A DNA stretch of 64,000 nt from Geomonas diazotrophica (GTDB taxonomy: Bacteria > Desulfobacterota > Desulfuromonadia > Geobacterales > Geobacteraceae). The notes under the pieces were generated by a model. The model worked only from the letters and a program-made list of their open reading frames with translations. It was not told where the DNA came from and made no database searches. The DNA is taken from NCBI RefSeq assembly GCF_018919385.1, contig NZ_JAHLMF010000012.1:64483-128482 (forward strand), written 5' to 3'. Positions 35,733 through 42,666 of this stretch are shown here, in pieces. Position 1 is the stretch's first letter, and every line of letters starts with the position of its first letter. The position numbers and the translations under genes are program-made.

Positions 35733-36635
35733 ATGCGATATCTTGTACATCTTGCGCTAGCCCTTGTTCTCGTCGTTCCGGCAGCCGCCGGCGCCGCCGA
35801 TAGTTTAAAGCTGCGGTACCTGGGTTCCATCAGCACCGATGAGAAGGACGGGGCGGTAAAAACGCCAGAGGGGGTCGCATGCAACGACCAGGGTGACGTG
35901 ATTGTCGCTGACACGGGGAACTCCCGTCTGCTCCGCTACACCTTCCAGGAAAAAAACCTGAAGGGGGGGGCGGTCCTCAAGGTTGACCAGATCGGCGCGC
36001 CGGTTCGGGTGCAATACGGCCCGAAGGGTGATGTTTTCGTTCTTGACGGCAAACTCCACAAGGTGGGCAGATTAAACTCGGACGGCAGCTTCGCTGGTTT
36101 TGTCGAGCCGGTCGGAGTTACCGGTCCTGCCAAGTATGTGATCAGGAGCTTCAAGGTCGACAGTGCAAACAACCTGTTCCTGCTCGACATTTTGGGCGAG
36201 CGGGTGCTGAAGGTAGACAGCACCGGTAAAGTGCTCAGCCAAATCGCGTTTCCTAAAGAATACGGGCTGATCTCTGACCTTGCGATCACCATCGCCGGAG
36301 ATGTTATTCTTCTTGATGCCGTCAAATCGGTTCTGTACGTATCACGCAAGGACGCTGCCTTTGCGCCTTTGACCAAGGACCTGCACGACTTCATGAACTT
36401 CGCGAACTACATCACTGCCAGCAGCAGAAGCGGAGATATATACCTCGTCGACCAGGACGGGGGGGCCATCATTACCATCGGCCCGGACGGCAGTTTTCTT
36501 GGTCGCCAGCTCGCCCTTGGATGGCGCACCGGTCAGCTTTACTACCCTGCCCAGGTATGTTTCACCAAAAACGGCGAAGTGTTCATTGCGGACCGGGGCA
36601 ATTCGCGTGTTCAAATTTTTGAGAATGCAAAATAG
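35733..36635 (+). CDS. Exported NHL-repeat beta-propeller protein (second)
   Basis: The product is 300 residues from ATG 35733, which has GGAGG upstream and a signal peptide (VHLALALVLVVPAAAGAA). Repeats of six-bladed NHL type are clear: TPEGVACNDQGDVIVADTGN near the start and PAQVCFTKNGEVFIADRGNS at the end, with inner blades VDSANNLFLLDILGERVLKV and SRSGDIYLVDQDGG. It is a paralogue in type of the 20868-21812 propeller, so propellers flank both ends of the filament-cytochrome block. It begins 4 nt after the 16-haem cytochrome stop, in the same operon. Confidence 0.83.
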   Translation: MRYLVHLALALVLVVPAAAGAADSLKLRYLGSISTDEKDGAVKTPEGVACNDQGDVIVADTGNSRLLRYTFQEKNLKGGAVLKVDQIGAPVRVQYGPKGDVFVLDGKLHKVGRLNSDGSFAGFVEPVGVTGPAKYVIRSFKVDSANNLFLLDILGERVLKVDSTGKVLSQIAFPKEYGLISDLAITIAGDVILLDAVKSVLYVSRKDAAFAPLTKDLHDFMNFANYITASSRSGDIYLVDQDGGAIITIGPDGSFLGRQLALGWRTGQLYYPAQVCFTKNGEVFIADRGNSRVQIFENAK

Positions 36636-36659
36636 GCTTCTTTGCCAAACGGAGGTTTC

Positions 36660-36974
36660 GTGAAACGATTAGCGCTCTTGACACTGACTCTTTGCACCTT
36701 GGTCTTCCTGGTGTCTTGTTCAAAACCGGAGGACAATCTTCCCGGAAAATGGGTAGGTGCCACGGGCAGCCTTACCTTCAAGGCGGATAAAACTGGTGTC
36801 ATGAGTCTGCCTGAAGGAGCCCCGCAAGCGATAAGCATCCCTTTTACCTGGGAAGTTAAGGACAAGACTGCTATTTCTTTCAAGTTTCCACATCCTGTCT
36901 CGAAGGTGGTAACGGGCAAATTCGAAAGCAAAAAGGTCATTCTTCTCGAAGATGACAAGTTCATTAAACAATAA
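36660..36974 (+). CDS. Small lipoprotein, paralogue of the 9229-9546 product
   Basis: From GTG 36660 (GGAGG at 36651) the product is 104 residues with lipobox LVSC. The mature domain begins with PGKWVGATGSLTFKADKTG and ends with EDDKFIKQ, matching the 9229-9546 lipoprotein across its length. Both have a small all-beta look. Both sit beside Sel1-repeat genes and near a peptidyl-prolyl isomerase gene. The frame from ATG 36642 is longer but carries no better SD. Lipid anchoring and a chaperone-like or adaptor role in cytochrome export are guesses from context. Confidence 0.75.
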   Translation: MKRLALLTLTLCTLVFLVSCSKPEDNLPGKWVGATGSLTFKADKTGVMSLPEGAPQAISIPFTWEVKDKTAISFKFPHPVSKVVTGKFESKKVILLEDDKFIKQ

Positions 36975-37033
36975 GTATGTTCAGCTATATCTGTCTGTTA
37001 TTTACCAACAGGACAGTGCTGAAGGAGACGTAG

Positions 37034-37453
37034 ATGAAGAGACGTAATCTGGTTCACGGTATCATAGCTCTGTTTTGTGCAGTATCACTCTATGCTGGTC
37101 CTGTTTACGCCACCTACAACGAGGGCATGGAAGCCTACTTGATGAAGGACTACGCGCGAGCGATGAAAAATTTCATGTATGAAGAGGACGCTGCCTCTTT
37201 GTACATGGTTGGCTACCTCTACGACCATGGCGAGGGAGTGCCCAACGACAGCGCGAAGGCCGTTGAGTGGTACACCAAGGCTGCCGAAAAAGGATCCGTC
37301 AAGGCGATGTACCGCCTGGGGGTCATGTACTCCAACGGTGTCGGAGTCGAAAAGGACGATGCCACAGCGATTAAATGGTTTAAGAAAGCTGCCTTCAAAG
37401 GGTTTGTCCCGGCAAAGGATGCCGTGAAAAGGCTTGAGAAGAGTTCGAATTAG
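37034..37453 (+). CDS. Small secreted Sel1-repeat protein
   Basis: The product is 139 residues: signal peptide (HGIIALFCAVSLYAGPVYA), the family opening YNEGMEAYLMKDYARAMKNF, and three Sel1 units (SLYMVGYLYDHGEGVPNDSA, AMYRLGVMYSNGVGVEKDDA). It is a short relative of the 7364, 8206 and 46719 proteins, which share the 'EG..AY...DY..A...F' head. GAAGGAGA precedes ATG 37034. It is the last gene of the isomerase-cytochrome operon, with a strong terminator 35 nt after the stop. Confidence 0.82.
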   Translation: MKRRNLVHGIIALFCAVSLYAGPVYATYNEGMEAYLMKDYARAMKNFMYEEDAASLYMVGYLYDHGEGVPNDSAKAVEWYTKAAEKGSVKAMYRLGVMYSNGVGVEKDDATAIKWFKKAAFKGFVPAKDAVKRLEKSSN

Positions 37454-37487
37454 ACGACGCCGCACATTATGCCCACGTGCTGACATT

Positions 37488-37527
37488 AACCCCTCTTGCA
37501 GTTCAAACTGCGGGAGGGGTTTTTGTG
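37488..37527 (+). terminator. Rho-independent terminator ending the nanowire operon
   Basis: AACCCCTC / GAGGGGTT with an inner GCAGTT/AACTGC stem, followed by TTTTTGTG. Confidence 0.85.
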
Positions 37528-37777
37528 TTATTGGCCCAAGACGGATGTTGCCTTCGTTTGCGGGTACGCCTTGGCGTTGGATAAATGCCTGCTGCGACTC
37601 ACAACAATGTCAGAAGGTTGAACGGTCATCCCGGGAAAATGAAGATGCCCTTGGGGTGAGGAGGCGGTGGGGAAGGGAAAAAGAGAGCCGGAGCTTACAC
37701 GGCATCGGGAGCCTGGATGCTAGAAGGATTGGCGGCATTGTGCAGACGGTAACATTTCGGCGCAAGCAGCGAAGTCA
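37528..37777. other. Non-coding gap, nothing recognised
   Basis: Between two terminator hairpins of convergent genes. Short open frames cross it, but no SD, signal peptide or family motif supports any of them. Confidence 0.5.
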
Positions 37778-37822
37778 CGCTGGAGTCTCTCCACCATTCA
37801 TACATGGTGAGAGACTCCAGCG
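37778..37822 (-). terminator. Long inverted repeat downstream of the 38290 gene
   Basis: CGCTGGAGTCTCTC-ACCAT pairs over 19 bp with one bulged C around a short loop. It starts 13 nt after the stop of the minus-strand gene, with no T tract. Confidence 0.5.
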
Positions 37823-37834
37823 TCTGGAAACAGG

Positions 37835-38290
37835 TCATTTCTTCTCGAACTGCAAGACGGTCATTTCCGGCCGGTTGGGAACGTAGAGGAAGGATATCTT
37901 GGTCTGCTTGTTCTCCCACGCGATTGAAGACATGTGTGAGCTGGGCTTGGACGCTTTACCTTTACCGTACAGCTTGATGTACTTTTGCTTGAGGTTCTCG
38001 ATCCCGGTTTCCTTCACGTACTTCGCTTCAAAGGTAACCGATACGCTGGTTAAAAGCCCTTCCTTGAACGCGAAAAGTCTGGAGGCGATGGTGTCGTCTG
38101 GTTTGTCCTGAGTGTAGATCATTTCCTTGTTATATTCACCAAGTTTGCCCTTCGGATACGCATCCATAACCTTGTGGAACAAAGTCCCCCACTTGATTTC
38201 TTCGTAACCGTTGAAAATGTTTCCTGCGAAGGAACTTGCGGCAAAAACCAGTTGAGCCAGCATTAGCAGGCCGAAGAGTTTTTTCATCAT
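37835..38290 (-). CDS. Secreted protein of unknown function
   Basis: The product is about 151 residues: signal peptide (KKLFGLLMLAQLVFAASSFA), then a globular domain beginning FNGYEEIKWGTLFHKVMDAY and containing LKQKYIKLYGKGKAS. The GYEEIKWGT-type opening resembles small periplasmic proteins that start with a 'FRGIKWGT'-like motif, so a conserved family is likely though unnamed. ATG 38290 has GAGGAG ten nt upstream; the longer frame (38320) lacks support. It is convergent with the nanowire operon and precedes, on the same strand, the end of the third OmcS-like gene, but a terminator separates them. Confidence 0.68.
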   Translation of the reverse strand: MMKKLFGLLMLAQLVFAASSFAGNIFNGYEEIKWGTLFHKVMDAYPKGKLGEYNKEMIYTQDKPDDTIASRLFAFKEGLLTSVSVTFEAKYVKETGIENLKQKYIKLYGKGKASKPSSHMSSIAWENKQTKISFLYVPNRPEMTVLQFEKK

Positions 38291-38397
38291 ATTCAATCTT
38301 CTCCTCATACAGAATTTCACAACCGTCGATTTTATAGCACCGATGGTGGAATTTGCACAGCCTTAAATTTCCTGTTTACGCCACCCTCGTCCAAACA

Positions 38398-38436
38398 ACA
38401 CCGCCCCGGTGCCGCTTCATTGGCCCGGGGCGGTGT
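38398..38436 (-). terminator. Terminator of the third OmcS-like gene
   Basis: ACACCGCCCCGG / CCGGGGCGGTGT, a perfect 12-bp stem with 15-nt loop, 20 nt beyond the stop on the minus strand. Confidence 0.7.
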
Positions 38437-38455
38437 CATGACTTTTGTAGAGGAG

Positions 38456-39781
38456 TTAATCTTTAGCGTGGCATTTGTTGCAGAGACTACGCTGATAGGA
38501 GGCAAAGGAAAGGGCCTTTTTGCCGTACATAGCCTTTTTCACCTCGCCTGAAGTCCTGCCCTGAGCGATGCTCTCGGGGGCGCCGTTATCGGTACCGGGG
38601 TAGGCACCGTTGTACACGATGAATGTGGCGGAGACGTTCCAGCGGGTCATGCTGTCGAACCCGGAGGCGTGGGCCCTGTGGCAGGAGAGGCACATGACGT
38701 TGGAATCCATGTTGGCACCACTTCTGTTGGAACCGTTGCTGTTTGCTGTCGCTTTGAGAGTCTGGTAGTCATCGGTCCCCATTTCAAAAGGCACCAGGGA
38801 GTTGTAGGCTGTGGTCATCGAACCGTTGAGGTTGCCGGATGCCACGTAGGAGTTGTAGTTGCTCGCAGATTCTGCACCCAATCTTGCGTTTTTGCCGGAA
38901 GGGTGTTGCGAGGCGCGACCGGAATTGTCTGCGTGCATCCTGTCGTGGCAGTTGCTGCACCATTCCGACATGCCGGAGCCGTAAGCGACCCGGGTGTCGT
39001 TGACGGACTCATCGCGGTTGTAGGAGACAGGCGCGATCGCTGCGGGAGGATCCGCCCTGAATTCCAAGCCTGCTCCCCCCTTGTCTTGATATCCTTTGCC
39101 GGCCAGCATCCTGTAGGTACTGACGGTGCCGTTGGGGCCGGGTTCGGGGCTCGTTGTGTAGGAACCGGAGGCGATGATCGGAAGCCCAGCATTGCTGATG
39201 GTTCCGTCTGCCGCACGACGGTAGTTGCCGTGAGGATCGTGGCAGCTGGTGCAGGAAAGCTTCTGAGATGGGTAGTTTCCGCCGGGAGCCATGGTTATTT
39301 TGGAGTCTGCCGTGTAGCCGTAATCTGCGGCCACGATGTTATGCCCATGGCGCTGCCCCTGGCTTTCTTCCATCCTGCCGTTTTCGCCCCTCCACCGGTA
39401 GTTTTTCTTAAGCCAGCCGAAGTCACCCGCCGGGGTAAGTTCCACAGGCGCCATCCCTTCGCCGAGTTGCAGGCCGCTGGTTGCAATGTAGTGCCCCTGG
39501 GGGGTGACACTTCCATCGGAGGCTTCATGGCACCTCAGGCAGGTGGAGCTTGCATCGGAGCCGAGAAGATCGATGGCAGACCGATTCTTCCTTAGTGCGA
39601 TTTCGGAAGCGCCTGTGGCGTGGCAGCCGTTGCATTCACCGGTACCACCCTTATGGAAAGACTCCCCTTTCGCAAACGAGGCAGCGTGCGCGCTGCTAAG
39701 GCTGATGACGAGAGCAGTTATCATGAGAAGAGGGAATCTCGAGCGCTTACCGAATGTGCTGTTCTGGCTTTGGGTCGTCAT
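38456..39781 (-). CDS. Third OmcS-like six-haem cytochrome
   Basis: From ATG 39781 (AAGGAGGAG at 8 nt) the product is 441 residues: signal peptide ...LSSAHAASFA, then FHKGGTGECNGCHATG. Six haem sites (CNGCH, CLRCH, CTSCH, CSNCH, CLSCH, CNKCH) keep the OmcS order, with GHNIVAADYGY, SCHDPHGNYRR, YRMLAGKGYQDKG, MSEWCSNCH, CLSCHRAHASGFDSMTRWN and the terminal CNKCHAKD. The first site lacks the SMH following residues, having ATG instead, so the environment of haem 1 differs. Transcribed opposite to the main locus with its own terminator, it is likely an independently regulated filament subunit. Confidence 0.88.
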   Translation of the reverse strand: MTTQSQNSTFGKRSRFPLLMITALVISLSSAHAASFAKGESFHKGGTGECNGCHATGASEIALRKNRSAIDLLGSDASSTCLRCHEASDGSVTPQGHYIATSGLQLGEGMAPVELTPAGDFGWLKKNYRWRGENGRMEESQGQRHGHNIVAADYGYTADSKITMAPGGNYPSQKLSCTSCHDPHGNYRRAADGTISNAGLPIIASGSYTTSPEPGPNGTVSTYRMLAGKGYQDKGGAGLEFRADPPAAIAPVSYNRDESVNDTRVAYGSGMSEWCSNCHDRMHADNSGRASQHPSGKNARLGAESASNYNSYVASGNLNGSMTTAYNSLVPFEMGTDDYQTLKATANSNGSNRSGANMDSNVMCLSCHRAHASGFDSMTRWNVSATFIVYNGAYPGTDNGAPESIAQGRTSGEVKKAMYGKKALSFASYQRSLCNKCHAKD

Positions 39782-40088
39782 GGCTCTGCTCCTCCTTGCA
39801 TAGGTTGTAGTACCTAGTACAAATCTGAAGCCATATGCCATGCGTTGGGCCATTTATTGCCAACTAGTCGAAATTAAATGATAAAAATCTTCGTTATACG
39901 GCATTGATTGAAAGTGTTTTTCAGTTAAGGGTGTTCGGCCAGGGTACACGAACGCTTTTGTGGGAATAAGTTATTACTTGTTTTCAGCTGGTTAGGTCGG
40001 GTGTTCAGCTTTTGGGGTGCCGGTGCAGAATTTGAGCAATCGTTGAGGGAGGGTGATTTACAGAGAAGGTATGTGGTGGGCCCGGTAA
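39782..40088. other. Upstream region of the third OmcS-like gene
   Basis: AT-richer than its surroundings, with the SD next to 39781. I found no convincing -24/-12 or -35/-10 pair and no riboswitch core. It presumably holds the promoter. Confidence 0.4.
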
Positions 40089-40112
40089 GAGGGGGAGCAA
40101 ATGCTCCCCCTC
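40089..40112 (-). terminator. Hairpin after the OmpA-family gene
   Basis: GAGGGGGAGCA / TGCTCCCCCTC, 11-bp stem with a 2-nt apex, 13 nt beyond the stop; no T tract. Confidence 0.5.
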
Positions 40113-40124
40113 GGAGATAGCGGT

Positions 40125-41351
40125 TTACTTTGCTGCTTCAGAAGAGCCGACGACGGTCGTAACCGCGCGCCGGTTGCGTTGGCGTCCGTCGACGGTCGCA
40201 TTATCAGCGATGGGGCTGGAATTGCCAACCCCCTGGGTCTGTATCCGGGCGATGGAGATGCCATAGGCCCGTGTGAGGTAGCGTTTTATTTGCTCTGCAC
40301 GTTTTGTCGAAAGAGTCTGGTTTAAACTTTCCGACCCGGTACTGTCGGCATGGCCAATTATGATTGCCACTGTTTGGCGATTACTTTTCATGAATTTGGC
40401 GATGCGGTCGAGCACAGGTGAAAATTTCGGACGGATAGCATAGCTTTTAGAATCGAACTCAATCGTCAAGGTCAGCATCGGTGCTTTCCCCAACTCTGTT
40501 GAAGGACCGGGCAGTTGCACGGTAACCTCCGCGCTCGGGCTGGGCGCGCCTTGAGCAACCGGCTCGGTTTTGGTTCCGTCACTTGTGTTTGTTGCGAGTG
40601 GGGCCAGAGCAACCGCAGCGGGGCCGGGAGCCGCTATGACAGGTGCCGGAACAGGTATGGGCGGCTCGGGCGCTACTGGAGCCGTGGGCACGGCAGCAAC
40701 CAAACCTGCGGGCGGAGCTTTGGCGACAGGCGCCTGCGCTGCGTTCACATTGGCAGGAGGGGGCTGCAGGGCAGGGGGGAGTGATGCAGGGACGTTATTC
40801 CTTCTGTACTTCGTGGGCGGCGCGCTCTTGCGCTCGTTAAAGATGAAGCTTAAACCGGCGGTCAATTCAAAGCTGTTCCCTAAACTGGTAGCTGCGATGT
40901 CCCTGATCTCGCACCGGAGGGCCAGGTTGTTCCGGATAAAATATTTCGCCCCCACGCCGAAATCTATGAATGGGCTCGATTGGCCTTTGTCGGCTATGAG
41001 CCCCCCCACGCCGAAGGTGACGAAAGGAGTGAATTGTTCTCGTCTCAAGATCGGATAGACCGTCTGCAGACTAAGCAGATACAGGTTGGTCACACCGTTG
41101 ACGCCGGAATCGGCCATGGCAGCACTGATATCGCCCTCGAAAACAAAGCTGTCTGTCACCTGCTTGTCAACCTTGAGACCGACCAGAGGGCCGGTCTTTA
41201 ACGATTCGAAATGGCCAGGGACAAAGGCGCCAATAACGGGAGTGACGCCGAGGTCGCCGATCTGTTCCCGTGCATGGCACGGTATTGCCGCTGCAGCCAA
41301 TACAAGTACGGAGCAGGCTAACAAGTATCCTCGGAGCGTGGGTTTCTTCAT
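40125..41351 (-). CDS. OmpA-family outer-membrane protein
   Basis: The product is about 408 residues from ATG 41351 (AGAAAGGG upstream): signal peptide ...IPCHA, an eight-stranded barrel-like N-terminal domain (about 30-200; VTPVIGAFVPGHFESLKTGP ... FELTAGLSFIFNE), and a long Pro/Ala linker (about 205-305). The C-terminal OmpA/MotB peptidoglycan-binding domain has LTIEFDSKSYAIRPKFSPVL, IIGHADSTGSESLN, LSTKRAEQIKRYL and the final NRRAVTTV. The peptidoglycan-binding Asp and Arg positions are kept. A clear sigma-70 promoter lies upstream. The 48376-49710 protein has the same three-part build, so these are paralogues flanking the second cytochrome cluster. Confidence 0.87.
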   Translation of the reverse strand: MKKPTLRGYLLACSVLVLAAAAIPCHAREQIGDLGVTPVIGAFVPGHFESLKTGPLVGLKVDKQVTDSFVFEGDISAAMADSGVNGVTNLYLLSLQTVYPILRREQFTPFVTFGVGGLIADKGQSSPFIDFGVGAKYFIRNNLALRCEIRDIAATSLGNSFELTAGLSFIFNERKSAPPTKYRRNNVPASLPPALQPPPANVNAAQAPVAKAPPAGLVAAVPTAPVAPEPPIPVPAPVIAAPGPAAVALAPLATNTSDGTKTEPVAQGAPSPSAEVTVQLPGPSTELGKAPMLTLTIEFDSKSYAIRPKFSPVLDRIAKFMKSNRQTVAIIIGHADSTGSESLNQTLSTKRAEQIKRYLTRAYGISIARIQTQGVGNSSPIADNATVDGRQRNRRAVTTVVGSSEAAK

Positions 41352-41456
41352 GCAGAGTAGCCCTTTCTCAGGTGTTGCCCTGGAGTTGGCAGGCTCGCTG
41401 AGGCGGCGAAGCGCTGCTGGGTATGGGCACATGGGAGACGATAAATGAGCCGGGTG

Positions 41457-41485
41457 ATTCTACTTTATTTGGCTGCAAGAGTCAA
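41457..41485 (-). promoter_or_regulatory. Sigma-70 promoter of the OmpA-family gene
   Basis: Minus strand: TTGACT (41485-41480), 17-nt spacer, TAGAAT (41462-41457), about 105 nt before the start codon. Confidence 0.65.
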
Positions 41486-41644
41486 AGAAACTGCGTTCTC
41501 TATTGCAACGAAAGCTGCCAGTGCTCCTTGGAGAATCAGGGGACTCTCTCCTGTCCCATAATCTGCTTGTTAGTTGGCGGTGATAATGGTATTTTTCGGA
41601 AGGAACCTGGTGCATCAATTAACACCTAAATGCAAGGAGCTTTC

Positions 41645-42373
41645 ATGATCAAGCGCGCAACTGTCATCTCCGCTTTTCTTGTGGCCGTTATCCCGGCCAC
41701 TCTAGTTTTCGCAGACGGCTTGGCCGGAGGGGGAGGGGGTGTAATGTCCACTACCGACGGGGCAGCTGGTAAGGTCGTTGAAACGGCGACAGCAGGCGAG
41801 TACACCTATGTCAACTTGGAGAAGGACGGTAAAACTGCCTGGGTTGCCTGTCCGGTAACCAAGGTCAATGTCGGGCAGCAACTAGCCTTTACGGGGTGCA
41901 CGCCGATGATGAACTTTGAGAGCAAGGCTTTGAATAAAACTTTCGGGATCATCATGTTTTGCGGCATGCCTCTCTCGCAGGCTGAAACCGAGTTGCTTAG
42001 TAAAAAATCCACAGGGAGCAGCGGTTTGGTACCTGAGGCAAAGGAGAAGATTGTTGTAGAAATGGTTAAGGCGCCAAATGCGTACAGCATTGCCGACCTC
42101 TACCAGAAAAGTGAGGAGTTGGACAAAAAGACGGTCGTTGTTACTGGAAAGGTCATGAAAGTGTCCCAGAGGATCATGGGGTGGAACTGGCTCCATTTGC
42201 AGGACGGCACGGGAACGCCTCTACAGAAAAACAATGATCTCGTCGTGACAACAAAGGAGCTTCCGAAGGTAGGCGACGTGGTGACGGTTTCTGGAACTTT
42301 CGCTAGAAACAGAGACTTTGGGTCGGGCTACAAGTATGCAGTCATCCTGGAATCGGCGTCGCTGCAGAAATAG
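41645..42373 (+). CDS. Exported YTYV-domain plus OB-fold fusion protein
   Basis: From ATG 41645 (AAGGAG upstream) the product is 242 residues with a signal peptide (ISAFLVAVIPATLVFA). Residues about 40-115 form a domain with GKVVETATAGEYTYVNLEKD, KTAWVACPVTKVNVGQQ and LNKTFGIIMFCGMP, similar to proteins labelled NrfJ-like in metal reducers. Residues about 140-242 are the periplasmic OB-fold also found alone at 3527-3916 (VVVTGKVMKVSQRIMGWNW, LHLQDGTGT, FGSGYKYAVILESA). The first domain occurs twice in the 47583-48296 lipoprotein. It is divergent from the OmpA-family gene. Ligands are unknown; the extra cysteines in CPVTK, FTGC and MFCG are unique to this copy. Confidence 0.78.
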   Translation: MIKRATVISAFLVAVIPATLVFADGLAGGGGGVMSTTDGAAGKVVETATAGEYTYVNLEKDGKTAWVACPVTKVNVGQQLAFTGCTPMMNFESKALNKTFGIIMFCGMPLSQAETELLSKKSTGSSGLVPEAKEKIVVEMVKAPNAYSIADLYQKSEELDKKTVVVTGKVMKVSQRIMGWNWLHLQDGTGTPLQKNNDLVVTTKELPKVGDVVTVSGTFARNRDFGSGYKYAVILESASLQK

Positions 42374-42438
42374 CAACGCTGAATCGGCTCTGAGGTTGTA
42401 ACGTCAAGCGGCAAGACCTGTCATGTCGAACTATTGGC

Positions 42439-42467
42439 TTGACAAAAAAACTGCCACCGCATAAAAT
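42439..42467 (+). promoter_or_regulatory. Near-consensus sigma-70 promoter
   Basis: TTGACA (42439-42444), 17-nt spacer, TAAAAT (42462-42467). It is one of the best -35/-10 pairs in the window. Transcription would begin near 42474, ahead of a terminator at 42554. Confidence 0.8.
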
Positions 42468-42473
42468 CCGGCG

Positions 42474-42585
42474 CAAAATCAGCCGTATAAGCTGTCGTTG
42501 CGGCGTATGCTGCAGCAGAAACTCAGTCAAGTCTGCTGAAGTCTCTTCCTAGTAAGGCCGACTGGTAACCCAGTCGGCCTTTTTG
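42474..42585 (+). ncRNA. Candidate small RNA or attenuated leader
   Basis: Placed between a near-consensus promoter and an intrinsic terminator, this ~110-nt segment has no open frame with an SD. It contains an internal hairpin CAGCAGA/TCTGCTG and a GCCG/CGGC pairing before the terminator stem. The 15-haem cytochrome gene starts 82 nt further on, so it may instead be a regulated leader for that operon. It matches no RNA family I know. Confidence 0.45.
42554..42585 (+). terminator. Rho-independent terminator
   Basis: AAGGCCGACTGG / CCAGTCGGCCTT, perfect 12-bp stem with a 4-nt loop, followed by TTTTTG. Confidence 0.88.
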
Positions 42586-42666
42586 ATGTTAATCGTAGCG
42601 TTTACTCATCTAATTTGACTACCCCTTGTCGACTTCGGTTGGGGCCGTTTCAGGAGATCCGAAGCC

